Source: Hydnum rufescens UP504
Lineage: Eukaryota; Basidiomycota; Agaricomycetes; Cantharellales; Hydnaceae
Reading direction: 5' to 3'
Assembly: GCA_014904985.1 (NCBI GenBank)
Contig: MU128971.1
Coordinates: 57,553-121,552 of the forward strand
Length of the DNA stretch: 64,000 nucleotides
Position numbers and translations under genes: made by a program. Below, piece after piece: positions 38,691 to 51,589 of this stretch. Under the pieces are notes generated by a model that was not told where the DNA came from, made no database searches, and worked only from the letters and a program-made list of their open reading frames with translations. The stretch's first letter is position 1; every line of letters starts with the position of its first letter.

Positions 38691-39956
38691 ATCGTCCCAG
38701 GTAATATTAACGATGGGAATGTGGGACCAATGATGGCAGATATCTTGCATAGTTTCTTCGAGGATGAAGAGTAAAAAGACCATCTTCATTCTCATATATG
38801 GCGTTACACTGTTACAGTATTTGGAGGATATGCGTCTCTGGGCTGACTGTGGTATTGTCGAGTGAATGACCATAGAAGACGTCCGAAAAAGCAACGTCCT
38901 CCATGCCGGCGTACTAAGGTGCAATACTGACTACAGCAGAAAGTTGGGCCCGGACCGGAGACTCGAATGCCGTTGTCAGTATCAGCCCATATCGCGCCAT
39001 CGTGGGATCCTAGGCCCATTTTAGTTTGTGCACACTCTAGAGACACAAGAGAGGCAAGAATTGGGGATACACGGATTGTGTTTGCCCAGAGAGACTTTGC
39101 TTAGCAATTAAGCAACGCCACATCACGTGTGAGTCGTACGAGATGGATGAGAAAGCAGAACTCGAGTTGATAAGCGACTGAGTCTGAGTTTCATTATAAG
39201 CGACAATGGGGTTGGGGTATTTATGGTACCCATACATAAGCGAAACAAAGGCAACTTGGTGAGGAAAGGGGCACTATGGCTCAATCCAGGTATCTATGCT
39301 GGTGAAGGGACTCCAACTAGATCACTTGGAAGGAACTCAGCCTCGATCGCTCCTAAGTGCACTCGAGCTCTTGAATGAAATACCCTCGGCGCAAACTCAT
39401 CTTAGTAGAATCTGGACGCAACACCAGCCCACGTCCGCGTCTGCGAGCCAGAAAGGCGCCAGATGTGTTTTCTCAAAAGGTGCTGAGAATGTTAGCGTCT
39501 CTGGGACGAAGCCGGCAAGGAAATTCATATCGCGCCAAACGGCATGCCTGAGTGTCGATTGTGTCGTCAAACAAATCTGGAGTTCAGACTGGCATCCTTT
39601 CCCAGGTAAGCCACAGACAGCTAGGTTTCGGGGAAAATCCTGATAAAAGGCACCATAAGCCAACCTGAGAATGAGGAAAGAAACAGTGTAGTAGATGAAA
39701 GCAGCAAAGAAAACCGGAAACTAGCGAACTTGGAGTGGACTACATCAGCAGGCAAAAACGAGAAACACTGAACGTCCACCATCTGTTTGCTTTAACTCGA
39801 CCATCGCGAATAACCCTCTGTAAGCACACTCGCCTTGGCCGATGCCATCTTCTATCTTTCTTTGTCCTGTCATTTTCATCACCGTTTGTCTCTTGATCGT
39901 AGAAACTAGTACACTCCTGCATCCCGACGAGCTATCGCTTACGTCCTCATCTCGCG
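38691..39956. other. Upstream region of NST1
   Basis: About 1.2 kb without a supported gene. The short frames on both strands lack domains or splice support. The last few hundred bases should contain the NST1 promoter. Confidence 0.5.
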
Positions 39957-42900
39957 ATGGCTATCAATCAGAAGTCTCCACCGAAACAAACGACGGCTCC
40001 CCGCCCTAATCTTGTACCACTGGTCCCCGTTTCATCCGACTCTAATGGCAATGCCAAGCGGAAAAAGAAAAAGAAGGGCAAGGGGAGGGCCGATGTCTAC
40101 GAAGATGACGATGAGGAAGATACAGGTCATCCGGAACCCACTCCGCCAATCACCACTGGGCTCAGTCCGGAGCTTGAGTCTGTGCATCTCTCTGCGAATG
40201 CTGCGCTCGACAAAGCTCGCCCTTCTCAGAGAGAACTTCAAGACACTGCGCATGAGCTCTACAGCCATTTTATGGATCCGCCAGGCATGAATGGTGATGA
40301 CGGCGACGAATACTGGAAGAATCTACCTGCACAGACTCGCGAGTTCGTTCGCAATGTCCATTCTCAGGCTGCACTCTCTGTTTCTGGCGGCGAGGTTTCC
40401 AAGGCTCAGACAATGTATGCGATCGCCCAGCAGATGATGCAGTCTGGGAAAGGGACGAAGGGTATACCTGGCAGTTATCCTGTTTCGAATAGGAATATCC
40501 CATTCGATTCTTCAGTTCTGTCCGATCCCGCCATCAAGCTTTCTCTTGAGGCTGCGCTCAACTCCGTAACCGCAAAGGGTGGCTTCCCACCGCTTGGACT
40601 TGGTCTGTCGTTTTCGCGACCATGTGGAACTGATCCTAATTGACGTGCCGTATGGCTTAGGGGAACAAGGATACGCCGAGGCTGAATATTTCTCAGAAGA
40701 GGAAGGAGGCCATGCTTTGAACGAAGTCGACCTTGGCGTGGAAGTCATGGATGGCCGTCACACGACGAGTGCGCAATTCACCCTCACCTACGACAGCAAA
40801 TCCGGTCTTTACCCGACTTTCACTGCAGAGCAACAGACCCTCACCGAAGACTCAACTCCAAGTGAAGCGGGGAAGAGAAGGAAGAACAAGAAGAAGAATA
40901 AGAAGACTAATACCCCTTCTAACCCGCTGCCTCCGCCTGCCACCTTGAATCCGGAACCTAGGCCACGGCCGGCCCCTACACCTGCGCCGACAACAATTCC
41001 GACTCGGACAAATACATCAATTCCCCCGCAACCGCCGAGCTCGCGCGCGGCCGGCAAGCAGCCCATGTCATATTCATCTATGAATTCGGCAGCTCAGAAT
41101 CCCCCTCTCGGTCCTCCTAGTCGTCCAAGTGCGCGCGCAGCTTCAAAAGCACCTCTTGCGAACTATGGGCATCACCACCACGCGTCCCCTCCTACATCCA
41201 ACGCATCTGCCCTGGCAAGCCTCGCCCGCCTGCTAACAACATGGCCCCATCAGGGTCGTCAGCCAAACCCAGCCAGATCTGGAGTACAAACTCTTTAGAA
41301 GAAAGAGAAAGGATCAAGGAATTTTGGCTTAAGCTAGGCGAACAAGAACGAAAGGATCTTGTGAAAGTTGAGAAAGAAGCTGTTCTCAGGAAGATGAAGG
41401 AGCAGCAGAAACATGGCTGCGGTTGTGCTGTTTGCGGGCGAAAGCGGCAAGTGTTACCCCCAACCCTCCCTTTTTTCATAGTGTGCGCCTTTCCATTTTA
41501 CTGATTCCCATTCTTCTATTGTGGCGCCCATTGGATACGCATCATATACAGAACGGCGATTGAGGAGGAACTCGAGGTATTGTACGAAGCCTATTACGAA
41601 GATCTCGAACAATATGCAAACCTGCAGCAGCAGTATGCGTCATCGGGAGGTCCACCGCCCCCAGGGCCTGGCCCTTTTCCTGGCAGCGTTGCACTAGACA
41701 GCAATGGGGCTGTCATTGGAGCCGGGACGAACACGCATCCTACAACGAAGCATCCACCCAATCATCGAAAGCACGCCACGCCTCCAGTTACAAATGGCCA
41801 CGTTCGCAAACCCAGGGCTCCTCCTGTGCAGGATGAAGAGGAATTTGACGAAGGGGAGGATGATTATGATGACGATGACGAAGAGTATGACGAAGAAGAT
41901 GAAGAGGAAGGGGATGATGAAGAGGAGGTTGATGAGGAGGAGGAGGATGGTGAGTACAGGTTGTAAGCCTTCCGATCTGCTTGGCTAATGTCCGGTGTTG
42001 ATCACAGGGAAACCAGCCCCCATGAAAACGAATGACAGTCCAGATATGTTTTCGATTGGGTCCAACTTTGCCGCCGCCGGTATAGAGCCCATATCCGTTT
42101 CTGTTCGTATCTGGTTCTGACCTCCGTCTTTTCAAGGTCCAGGCAATATCCTTACTGTCGCTGATGATCTTCTTAAGAATGACGGCCAAAAGTTCTTGGA
42201 AATGATGGAACAGCTTGCTGAGCGTCGAATGATGCGCGAGGATGAAGCAGTTGCATCAGTCGAAGACGATAGCGACGACGACGACGACGATGAAGAGGAA
42301 GACGAGGAGGAAGATGACGATGACGATGACGATGAAGAAGATGTACGTGTGTAAACTCGCCTGACTGGTGATTGGGATGCTAATGCTGTGTCCCGCCGCA
42401 GCACGTACCGACGGAGGAGCAAAAGATGCAGGAAGGGAAACGGATGTTCTCTATCTTTGCTGCCCGTATGTTCGAACAGCGTGTCCTTCAAGCATATCGC
42501 GAACGTGTCGCCCAGGAGCGGCAACTCCAATTGCTCCGCGAACTCGAGGACGAAGAACGTGCTGCTGCCCAAAAGGAGTCTAAGAAACAAAATGCCAACC
42601 AGAAGAAGAAGGACAAGAAGAGGTAAGCTGAATATAGGTGTCGCGACTGGATTGGCATTATTGGCTTTACTGCTGCATATAGGCAACAGAAGGCAGTCAA
42701 GGATGAGGAACGCATTCGGCGTGAAGCGGAGCGAGCTGAGGAAGAAGCTGCTTTAAAGGCCAAGCAAGAAGCAGCCGAGGAGGCCCAACGCAAGAAGCGC
42801 GAAGAGGAGAAGGTTAAACGTGAGGCTGAGCGGCTGAAACGGGAAGAAGAGAAGATGCGACAAGCCGAAGAGAGAAGGAAACGCATCGCCGAGGAGCAAC

Positions 42901-44469
42901 GCAAAGCTGCCGAGAGAGCTGCCCTGGAACAAAAGCGGGCGGCTGAGAAGGCTGCCGAGCGAGCCGCCAAAGAGAAAGAGGTTCGTTGTTCTGTAAACAT
43001 TATGAACACCATGACTGACAGCTATGATCGCAGCGGAAGGATAGAGAAGAAAGAGATCGAAAGGCGAAGTGGGTTTTTCTCCTTAATCTAAATTGTTGAC
43101 AATTCCCTAACGACTATTTTAGAGAAGAGGCTCTTCGAGAGGAACGAGAAGCCAAGGTCCGTGAAGAGGAGATCAGGAAAGAGAAGGAGAAAGAAGCGGC
43201 CGAAAAGAAAGCTACTGAACTTCTTGCCCAGCAGCAGCGTCAAGCGTCTGCCAAAGGTCAATTTTGTTACTTGGAATGACATGCATAAGGCTGATTTATG
43301 ATGCCGCTTATAGCCACGCTTACTGCGAAAGCTCCCCCATCTCCTCGCAATGTCGCTTCCGGGTCTTCTCAACGTACCAGTCCGGCGCCGAAAAAAATTC
43401 TAATCAAAGCCCCGCAATCAGTTGTCTCTCCATCTGGACCTCGTTCGGTGCTGTCTCCGACGCCAGTGTTACTATCTGCATCACGTCAGCCAATCCCTCG
43501 TCCCACTGTCATTACGAACCCGCAAACCCCTCTTCCTCAACAGCCGCTTCAGCAGAATTCTTTGGCATCTGGGTCTCATCATGCACCTTACCAAACTCAG
43601 CCTCATTCACCAGCTCCTGGTGTCGTTCCGATGGGAAATTTGGTTCCTCCATCTCCCCACCAACAGGTGATGCCGGTGAACGGATATGGGGGGTCCCACC
43701 CACCCTATGGCCCCATTGGACCATTCACAAATCCTTCCCCACAACCACATCCCCTGGAGTTCCCCGTCCTTACCCACCTCCCCTGATGGATGTTGGTTTC
43801 GAGAATGGTTCAGGTTATCCAAAAGCTTCGACTGGTCTTCCACCCATCGGCCCACCGAAAGGCTTCAATGGAACTCTGCCACCGAATCAAGTAGCCCCTG
43901 GTTCGTCCCTCTCGTCCCCGATCACCATGGGTTCCCGGCACGCTCCGAGTCCCTACCTACGACTAACGGAGTTGGTGGCCATGGTCGTCGAGGGTCCTCT
44001 CACGACTCACTTGGCCGAAGCAACTCCCTTCTTCCGCATTTGGAGCAGTGCAAAGACCCATTGCCCCGATTTCTCGCCCGGTTGGTGCTAGCGCCAGTCA
44101 AGATGAAGAGAAGGCTCCCTCTGGTTCTTCTAGCCGTCGTTCTCCGAGCCCCTCGAGTTTCTTAGGCAGCAAAGCACTGATTAATGATGATGATGAACCT
44201 ATCTTGCCCGCAAGTGGCCGTCGCGTTGGTGTAGGCGCTACTCCTGTCGGACAATCGTGGGGTGCCCTGGCGAGGCAGCGAAGGGCATGGAGCCTTTAGG
44301 TGCCCGTCAGTTTGGTCCGCCAGGGTGGGGCTTCCCACCACCGCCGACAAACAACCTTTGGGGGCCGGGGCCATTCGGTGGAGTTCCACCACAACCACCA
44401 AATGGATCATTCAATGTTCCTTCTCATTATCCATCCCGGTCTCCTTCCACGCCATCCCAGAGCAATTAA
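39957..44469 (+). CDS. NST1: NST1-like stress response protein
   Basis: NST1 proteins are fungal salt-stress-linked factors with a long charged coiled coil; the molecular role is poorly known. ATG 39957 opens a basic, Lys-rich N-terminus ([11 protein letters not shown]). Next come [16 protein letters not shown] and [15 protein letters not shown]. The hallmark module [20 protein letters not shown] to [16 protein letters not shown] is at about 41278-41450 (CxCxxC), followed by [20 protein letters not shown]. Further on are two acidic D/E tracts (about 41835-41950, 42255-42345), the [20 protein letters not shown] motif (about 42145), [15 protein letters not shown], and a Glu/Arg/Lys/Ala coiled coil (about 42530-43230). 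A Pro/Gly-rich tail ends at 44467-44469. Breaks near 40610 and 41215 do not have good splice signals and look like one-base indels. Confidence 0.85.
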
Positions 44470-44667
44470 TCCCCGCGGCGGTATCCTCATCTTGATTTAA
44501 ATTTCTTTTCTACCTCATCCTTTCTCTCGCTCACTGCGTCCTAGGTTTTGTAAAGCCTGACGGCATTTCAATCCAGTTGTCATCGTGACAAACAGCATCC
44601 AACAGTCGGAATGCATGAGAGTCAACAATATGCAATTCCTGTGTTATTGAATATGCATCGAGTATAC

Positions 44668-47600
44668 ATCATAAGAGTTTGGTGAAAGTAGCAGGGTTAA
44701 TTCGACCCTTAATTAGTTTAATAATGTAAAGGGGCAACGAGCTAACAGCTACAATTAGCGCAACTTTCCACGCAAACCGCTCCGATACTACAAATGCGAG
44801 ATCTGCAGAAAGTTGTCGGTCAAGCAGGGTCAGGAAGAAACCAAGTGCTGAAGAGACGTACCGAAATATTCTGGGAGAAACGCGATGCTTACGATGTAGA
44901 ATAGAAGCGTCACAACCAAGGAGGCCCCCATATAGACGTGCCTATAGCCGGAAGCGCGTCAGTCACGCACCCTAGGTTCGCCACAGTGCACTACTCACCA
45001 GGTTGTAATCTCAAGCATAACCATAATGAGTTCGTTCAAAACCAGCGCCGTGAATGAAATGGCCACAATATTCAAAAACTCATTCTCGAAAAGAAGGAGG
45101 CTCATTATCATAATTGCACCACCTATTGGAAGGGTAAGAGCAACTAGTGTGTAAATTAAAAGTGTAGCCCTCACCTTGATAGAGACTAATCATGACCCAA
45201 ATGAAAAATGTCTTGTACGATAATGCTCTCCCCTAGTTCATGATCGAATCAACATTCTGAAGACAGGAAGCAGGTGACAGACCTTTGTCAGCTCCTTGTA
45301 TAGCTCAGGGTAGATTAGTGCAAGATCCTCGCTAACGTCTCGGTCCAAGACCAGCGAAAACACTGGTGCCATGGTATAAATCGTGGCATACCCGACCATA
45401 AGCCACCCCTGATACAACGCTATAGGGGCAAAGTAAAAGATCGCAGAGAAAACGGCTTGCATGATGGAGATGATGAGGCCCCGATGAATCACGAACTGGG
45501 CCAGCTTCGCCGATCTCTTGTAGGAATTCCGACCATGCCATAACAAGAGTTTGGTGAGATGACTGAACTGAGTTACTGAAAAGTCTGCAGCGAGAGACGC
45601 CTGCTTTCCTTCTTTTCCCACAATGCCGACACCTGGGATATCGATTAGCTATCCAAGGGCAGGTGACGCACTATGGAACCGCACGTACCGATGTTGGCTG
45701 CTTGTATCATACTCACATCGTTGCCTCCGTCACCGATACAGCACACACGCTTCTTCGTAAACCTCCGAATGAGTCTTGCAACATCGGCTTTCTGCGTTGG
45801 GGAGCAACGGCAAGCAACAACGGCCGGAAGCTTCGTAGTGATCTCAATGAATTCGGATTCGAAGAGATCGAGGCAAAGCTTCAGAAATCCATAGCGTCAG
45901 CGGATGCCTCCAAGTGGGTGTGATTGGCACGGCTCACTTGTAGAGAGGTTCCATCAATGACAAGGCAACAGTCCGGTTTAGATTGCAGTAATTCGAGCTC
46001 CATCCGAACCTCATCCGCAGTGGTCACTACAAGCGAGAGACGGTCGAAGACAGACAACCTAGATGTGACGAAAAAAATCCACTAACATTTCGAGACTGTG
46101 TGAATATATTGGTTCCGCGCGACGAGCTTCGTAGAGATTGCGATAACCGTGGCCGTTTCGATTTTGTCCCCAGTAAGCATCCAGATCTTCAGCCCAGCAT
46201 TTCTCAACAATTCCAACGTCGAGCGGACTTCATCTTGTAACTTATCTTCTACGCCAGTGAGCCCAGGAGTTCCAGACCTTGTTCGAGGTCCTTCCCTATG
46301 ACTGCCGTCATCGCCTCATTCCGACCATGTAGGGATACACTAGCTTGATCATAATTCCACCTGAAAGTGTTGTAGGCATCGGGACTGAGTTTTCGACGAG
46401 CCACGACCAAGGTGCGCAGGCCTTCTCGCGCCATATTAGCACACTCCTCTTCGAGCCAATCATTTCGTTGCACGATTCCAGCCATTACAACGTCAGCGCC
46501 CTTCTCGAGGAACATGATCTCCCCTGACTGGTTGTCTCGCACAATGATGCCCATTCGTTTCGTTTCAGAAGTGAAGGGAAAGATCTGAAGAACGTCGAAT
46601 GAAATTACGCTCCCTGAAGGGATTCTGAGATCGATACGTGCTCGGTCGCGGTAGACAAGAGTGAGGCCAACCGACTCGGTCCATTTGACGATGGCTACCT
46701 CGTCCGGGGAGGAGGCTTGGTAGGTTACCGTATGATCATCATTACACACTGGAGTCACCTAAACGAATTGGAGGGTTCGATTGTTTGTGAGACTTCGAAA
46801 GGATCGTGATAATGAATAGACGCACGTTGTGGCACAGTGCAAGGCTCATCACAATATCCCGAAGACGGGTGGTCATACCTCGTCGACCTCGCCCGGCAAT
46901 TGACTGCCAATAACCAACGAAGGGGACCCTTTAGCTGTGGCCCATCCAATCATAGATCAGACAGAAAAGTAATTGGCATGCAAGAGCCAGGAGAGAACAC
47001 TAACCAAGATCTGAGACATTCCCAAATGCCATAGCTAGTTGATGACTAACTTCATCCATCGAATCGTAGCCGAAGGACATTGTACCCATGTGCAGTTTCT
47101 TCATCTCCATTTCTGCAGTGACCACGCCAGGAGAACACGATCAACATCAGACAGTGGGAAGAGGATAAATGGGTCTTCTCACCGTTCTGTGTGAGAGTCC
47201 CTGTCTTGTCACTCAGGAGATATTCGATCCGACCTAATTCTTCTGGTAGGTACTCGTGCGTACAATGGTGTTTGGAATTTCCGGGTCGTTCATGATCTGA
47301 TTGGCGTATACAGTCTTGCCCATGTCGAGATTGACACGTAGGCTAGGTAGAGCATACGTAGAGACAAATACAAAATGTTTGGCCCATGGGATTTAGAATA
47401 CGGGGGAATCCCACACACCTGATGGGGATTATAGAAGAAAACAAGATAAGAAACCGGAAAATATACACATACCATAGGCCACGAAAGCCGTTCATGGCCA
47501 CCAGCGCTACAGATAAAGCGAAGGTCACGGTACACAAGATCTAAAAGTAGGACGGTACGCCGATAGGAAGGGAATTCGAACGGCGAAGCTCGGGGTAAGA

Positions 47601-49108
47601 TCTCACCTTTGCTAATCGATTGATCTCAATATCAAGCAATCCAACTTTTGTCTCGGGGTGGCTTGTATTCATCACTGCACGCGTCTCACTTCCAGTGTAG
47701 ATAACGAAGCCGATTGCCATGCCTGCGGCGAGGACAGTATTGGACCAAAGCATGTTTTCCACTGTCAATGGCACGACTTTAGGGAGAAGAGGTACGTCCG
47801 TCCCTGCTCTCGTCTCAGGATTTTCACTATTTTCTACTAATGGCGAAGGTTGTAATGAGAATGTCCCGACGAAGGAGTTTATATCTTTCATCGGTGCGTC
47901 AGCTGAGATGGATCAGAAATCGTTAGTTGTATGCAGGTCTGAAAAGATAAGGTCCCAAAAGGAAATGTCCCATGGTACAGCGAAAGGGAATGGCTGACCA
48001 TAAATCTCAGCATCCAAATCCAACAGTTCGTTATCGGTTCCTAATGCTTGACACGCGGGAACGGCAACGCGAAGCTTCCAATCAGTCTCACCATCCAGTT
48101 GGTCGGTGCGGATAAAACATGTGCCACTGGAGTCCGATGTGCGAAGGAGAACAAGATCTGCCGGGACCCTCTGGTTTTTCTCGAGAAGGACAAGGTCGCA
48201 ACACGAAGGCTAGAACTTGGGGTTGCACGAGTCAACGGTCCCGGAGTCTCGCTGCTAGCCAGTGAAGAATACGGCGTTACAGAAGTGGGATGTGAAGATG
48301 TATCGAGGACTCGATATGTTTGGGAGTTGGCTTCCCGGTCTCGCTGAAATCGCTTATAGTCATCATAGGCTTCCTTCCCCATAGTGACCGCCAGCACGAA
48401 TGCCAGTGGCGCGACATAGGTCACGATGAATCCTACAAGATGTCGTTTCGGTATTCAATGGGAATGGACTTCGCGATTATGCGATAACACACCAATCTTT
48501 AGTGCGGGGACAAATTGAGAGAGTGCTACGAGGAGAAAATAAAGATTGAAGAAGAACTTGAATTGCTCATAGAATACGAGAGGCAGAAATGTGGCAAAGT
48601 TGTATTTCTGGTTTCGGACTACGTTCGCAGGGAACTTCGATTGGAACCTTTCTGTTGGGTCCCATTCAGATAAGCCGCCGGGGAATATTCAGTGCAAATG
48701 TACCTAGGGGTCGAAATGGTATTGTTCGGGATCGGTCCCTAATTGAGGGTGAATGGGTCGTGAGCTTCCGAGAGTTATCCTTCTACATAAACGTTGGTGA
48801 ATATTATTGATGCATAACGAGAACGTGATATTCCGCACCATCCGCGCATTAACTCCCTTTACGGCGTCCCTTGAGGACACTAATATCTCCGAGTCATGAT
48901 CACCAAAGTCCTCGCCAACAGAAGGGTCAGCAAGAAGATGTTCTTGATCGTCTGGAATCTCGGTATAACGCGAACCGCGTTTGAGGATGCGAGAGCGGTT
49001 TGGGCTGGCGGTTGCGCGGGCCGCAGACATAGAGCTCCTTGTAGAATGATCGTCTTCCAGAGGTGCGTAATGAGCGAGAGACTTAAGAGGTATATCGCCA
49101 GGGACCAT
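44668..49108 (-). CDS. NEO1: P4-type ATPase, Neo1/ATP9-like phospholipid flippase
   Basis: A P4-ATPase that flips aminophospholipids to the cytosolic leaflet of Golgi/endosomal membranes. On the minus strand, N to [36 protein letters not shown] and the first membrane pair (about 48500-48650); the actuator loop [13 protein letters not shown] (about 48085); the phosphorylation site [10 protein letters not shown] (about 47190-47220); the nucleotide domain [20 protein letters not shown] (about 46700); [12 protein letters not shown] (about 46170); and [16 protein letters not shown] (about 45710). Membrane segments and the end [11 protein letters not shown] follow at 44668. The [17 protein letters not shown] form points to Neo1 rather than Drs2/Dnf. 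ATG 49108 is the first good start; ATG 49030 is an alternative. A one-base gap near 48198 breaks the frame just before [18 protein letters not shown]. Confidence 0.87.
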
Positions 49109-50119
49109 ATGCCAGTAGTGCAATCACGGCACACCTTGCAAAAGGTCTAGACAAAAACAAGGAAGAGGGGGACGAATATCTGTGTATTTATACCGCAGTA
49201 GGCTGCCGGATGGCGCCGAGAAAAACAAGATAGACGGCATTTCCCGATGTCAGCTAGTCTTAGGTATGCCAAATCTCAGGTCAGCGGCCTCAACATATAT
49301 CAATGGGATTGATGGAGAAAGGGCAACTTGAACTCGCAGCCCGTCCAGATAGAGATCGAGGCATAACAACTGCGACCGCCTGGTCGGATTTTCGTCTGCA
49401 TCGTCACGATCTATCCCAGTGGCAAAATGTGGTTCGGAGAGAATCCACTCATCGTCTGGGGCATTGGCCGGAGGTTGACTATATCAGAACAAGCAACCAC
49501 ACGTATCAATCCAGACCCTCGGGGATCTTCGTGTGGTAAGAGGGAACTGGTCACGAGTCTACTCAGCTGAATGTCTGTGTGAGAGTGGGCCGGAGTTGCC
49601 GAGAGTAGACGATGGGCGCGTTGCGTAGAGCACGCTACTACGGATCTACTTAGGCAACTACGGAGCATGGAAGAGGCTGAGGCAATAAGACTATGCAACC
49701 CAGTGTCAACGACGCAGTGCAATAAAAAGGGAGGAGGGCGGGTAAAAAAAATTTGTGGGTGTCTGCATGGTGTATCGACGGATACGACAAGCTAGGCAAG
49801 TGAGGGTGCGAGACAGCAAATGACTGATGAAGAGATGTGCCGGACAGAGCTGCAGTGCAAAACACTAGAGCTAATGATGTAGGCTCTACTATTGGAACAA
49901 CTCGCTTAATTGAGTCTACTATGCTTATCAAGTCCTGGAGCTAGGTGTTCATGCTCATACCGAGCTCAGGGAACAAGACTTACAAAAGGGGTCCAGTCAC
50001 AGGTCACAATGGTAACAATTGTATTGAATTGAATTACCATATGCATATATAGAAATAGGGCAACCCCATAGACCTTGTGCCTGCCCCTCTGCCACCTGTC
50101 CAAATTCCACCACACCACA
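49109..50119. other. Intergenic region upstream of Neo1
   Basis: It should contain the Neo1 promoter. No supported gene or repeat; the short minus-strand frames look random. Confidence 0.5.
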
Positions 50120-50233
50120 GCGAAAGTGACTGTGTCTGAAGCCGAACTTCATGATGAAGACACTATGGACATCGAAGGCATTCTACGCATGAATAAGGGT
50201 AAGAAAAAGTCCAAAGTCTCCAATCGAAAGTGA
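50120..50233 (+). other. Short charged open frame, possible 3' exon remnant
   Basis: The frame reads VSEAELHDEDTMDIEGILR, then a Lys-rich end KGKKKSKVSNRK and a stop at 50231-50233. Composition is protein-like, but there is no start, no clear upstream exon and no recognised family. It could be a remnant or chance. Confidence 0.2.
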
Positions 50234-50522
50234 TCTCCTAAAATATGAACCCGTGTACTGTACAAGAAATCAAAAGATGTATCAGTAATGTGCGTAACCG
50301 AGCATCACTCTGTTCCCATGATTAGAGTCGGAGATTGGCGCTCGTCGCTGCTACCGATTTTTGCAATATCTTTCGACTATTCTGTCACGCCGTCACGCAC
50401 CCCCGATAGTCACGCTCGTCGAGAACAGTATGGGAGTCCCCGAAAAGTGACGTGGGAATATTGAAGCTCATCGAGTCATCGACTGCGTCCTCTTGGGAAG
50501 GAGTCTGTATCTCGGGGAATCA

Positions 50523-51280
50523 ATGAGCCCAGACGAGATAAATTTCTGTTTCTCGGTCAAGAAACTGGAGAACAGTCTCGTCAAGCTTGTCCCGTTCGTC
50601 GTGAGTTCCAGGTGCACCCTTTGGGGCCACACATATAGTCCTCATCATACACATTATAGCGATCTATTCATCTACAACTGTATCTGGATGGGGCCAGACA
50701 CCACCCAGACCTGCACCGCTTCCTACCCTACGGGCCATTCTCGGATTTAGCTCAGCTTCAAGACACATTGGAAGATAGAGTCTTTCGCGACCCCTGCTCA
50801 AGCTTGTTCGCGATCATTGATAAGACCCGATCCCAGGACGAAGAGATTGAGTGCGACGCACCCTCGTTTGCTGGTTCCATCGGCTTCCTCAGGGCCTCGC
50901 CCGAAAATTCATCTATCGAAATTGGGCATATCCTCATTCTCCCTTCGTTTCAGCACACTCACGTGGGCGTCAACGCAATTGGTCTTCTTCTCGCCTATTG
51001 CCTGGAAAGACCGAATGAAGGAGGCCTCGGATTGCGGCGCGTGCAATGGCAAGCACATGCTGCAAACGTCCGCTCCATTGGACTAGCTCAAAAGATGGGA
51101 TTCAAACTTGAGGGGTATATCAGATGGCAGCGAGTTTTGAAACCTGGGAAGGAAGGTGATGAAAGGACGGATGGCCGTGGACCCGGAAGATCCAGTGCCA
51201 TGTTGTCTATATGTTGGGACGATTGGGAGCAGGATGGAGTGAAGGAAGCAGTGCTAAAGGCCATTGACCTGCGAAATTGA
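50523..51280 (+). CDS. GNAT-family N-acetyltransferase (RimJ/RimL-like)
   Basis: A predicted acetyl-CoA-dependent N-acetyltransferase; the acceptor is unknown. ATG 50523 (MSPDEINFCFSVKKLEN) begins a short exon ending SLVKLVPFV. An intron with gtgagt donor (about 50599-50658, ..ttatag) joins it to SIHLQLYLDGA. The GNAT core follows: SLFAIIDKTR, AGSIGFLRASPENSSIEIGH, ILILPSFQHTHVGVNAIGLL, RVQWQAHAANVRSIGLAQKM and GFKLEGYIRWQRV. The N..S..LA..MGF..EG order is the typical acetyl-CoA-side motif. It ends MLSICWDDWE ... AIDLRN, stop 51278-51280. It converges with malate dehydrogenase. Confidence 0.78.
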
Positions 51281-51589
51281 GATTGTATTTTTGCTTCAGG
51301 CCCCAGGTGTATTCCCCTACGCTGAAATCTTACGCACAGTACTGTCAGTAGCGAGTCGGCGACTCGGATTCAGTGTGGTCACACCATCAGATCATTTGCA
51401 TCACGGACGATGAGTCCACAACAATTGACCCCTTTTTATAGCATTTGTTTACGCACACAATACAAGTTCATTCTAGTGTCACAGGCTGAATGAGATCACC
51501 TTCCAGATCTACAGCTTGGAAGGCTGAATAAAGCTCTCGCCCTAATGACCGTGGGAGGGGGTCAGAATAGAGCGCGTGCAGGGACGGAT
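51281..51589. other. Convergent 3' region
   Basis: Between the stops of the acetyltransferase (+) and malate dehydrogenase (-). No gene or repeat seen. Confidence 0.55.

Noticed and set aside
42132..42686. Ser-rich minus-strand frame of 184 codons
   Set aside because: Antisense shadow of the Asp/Glu-rich NST1 exons.
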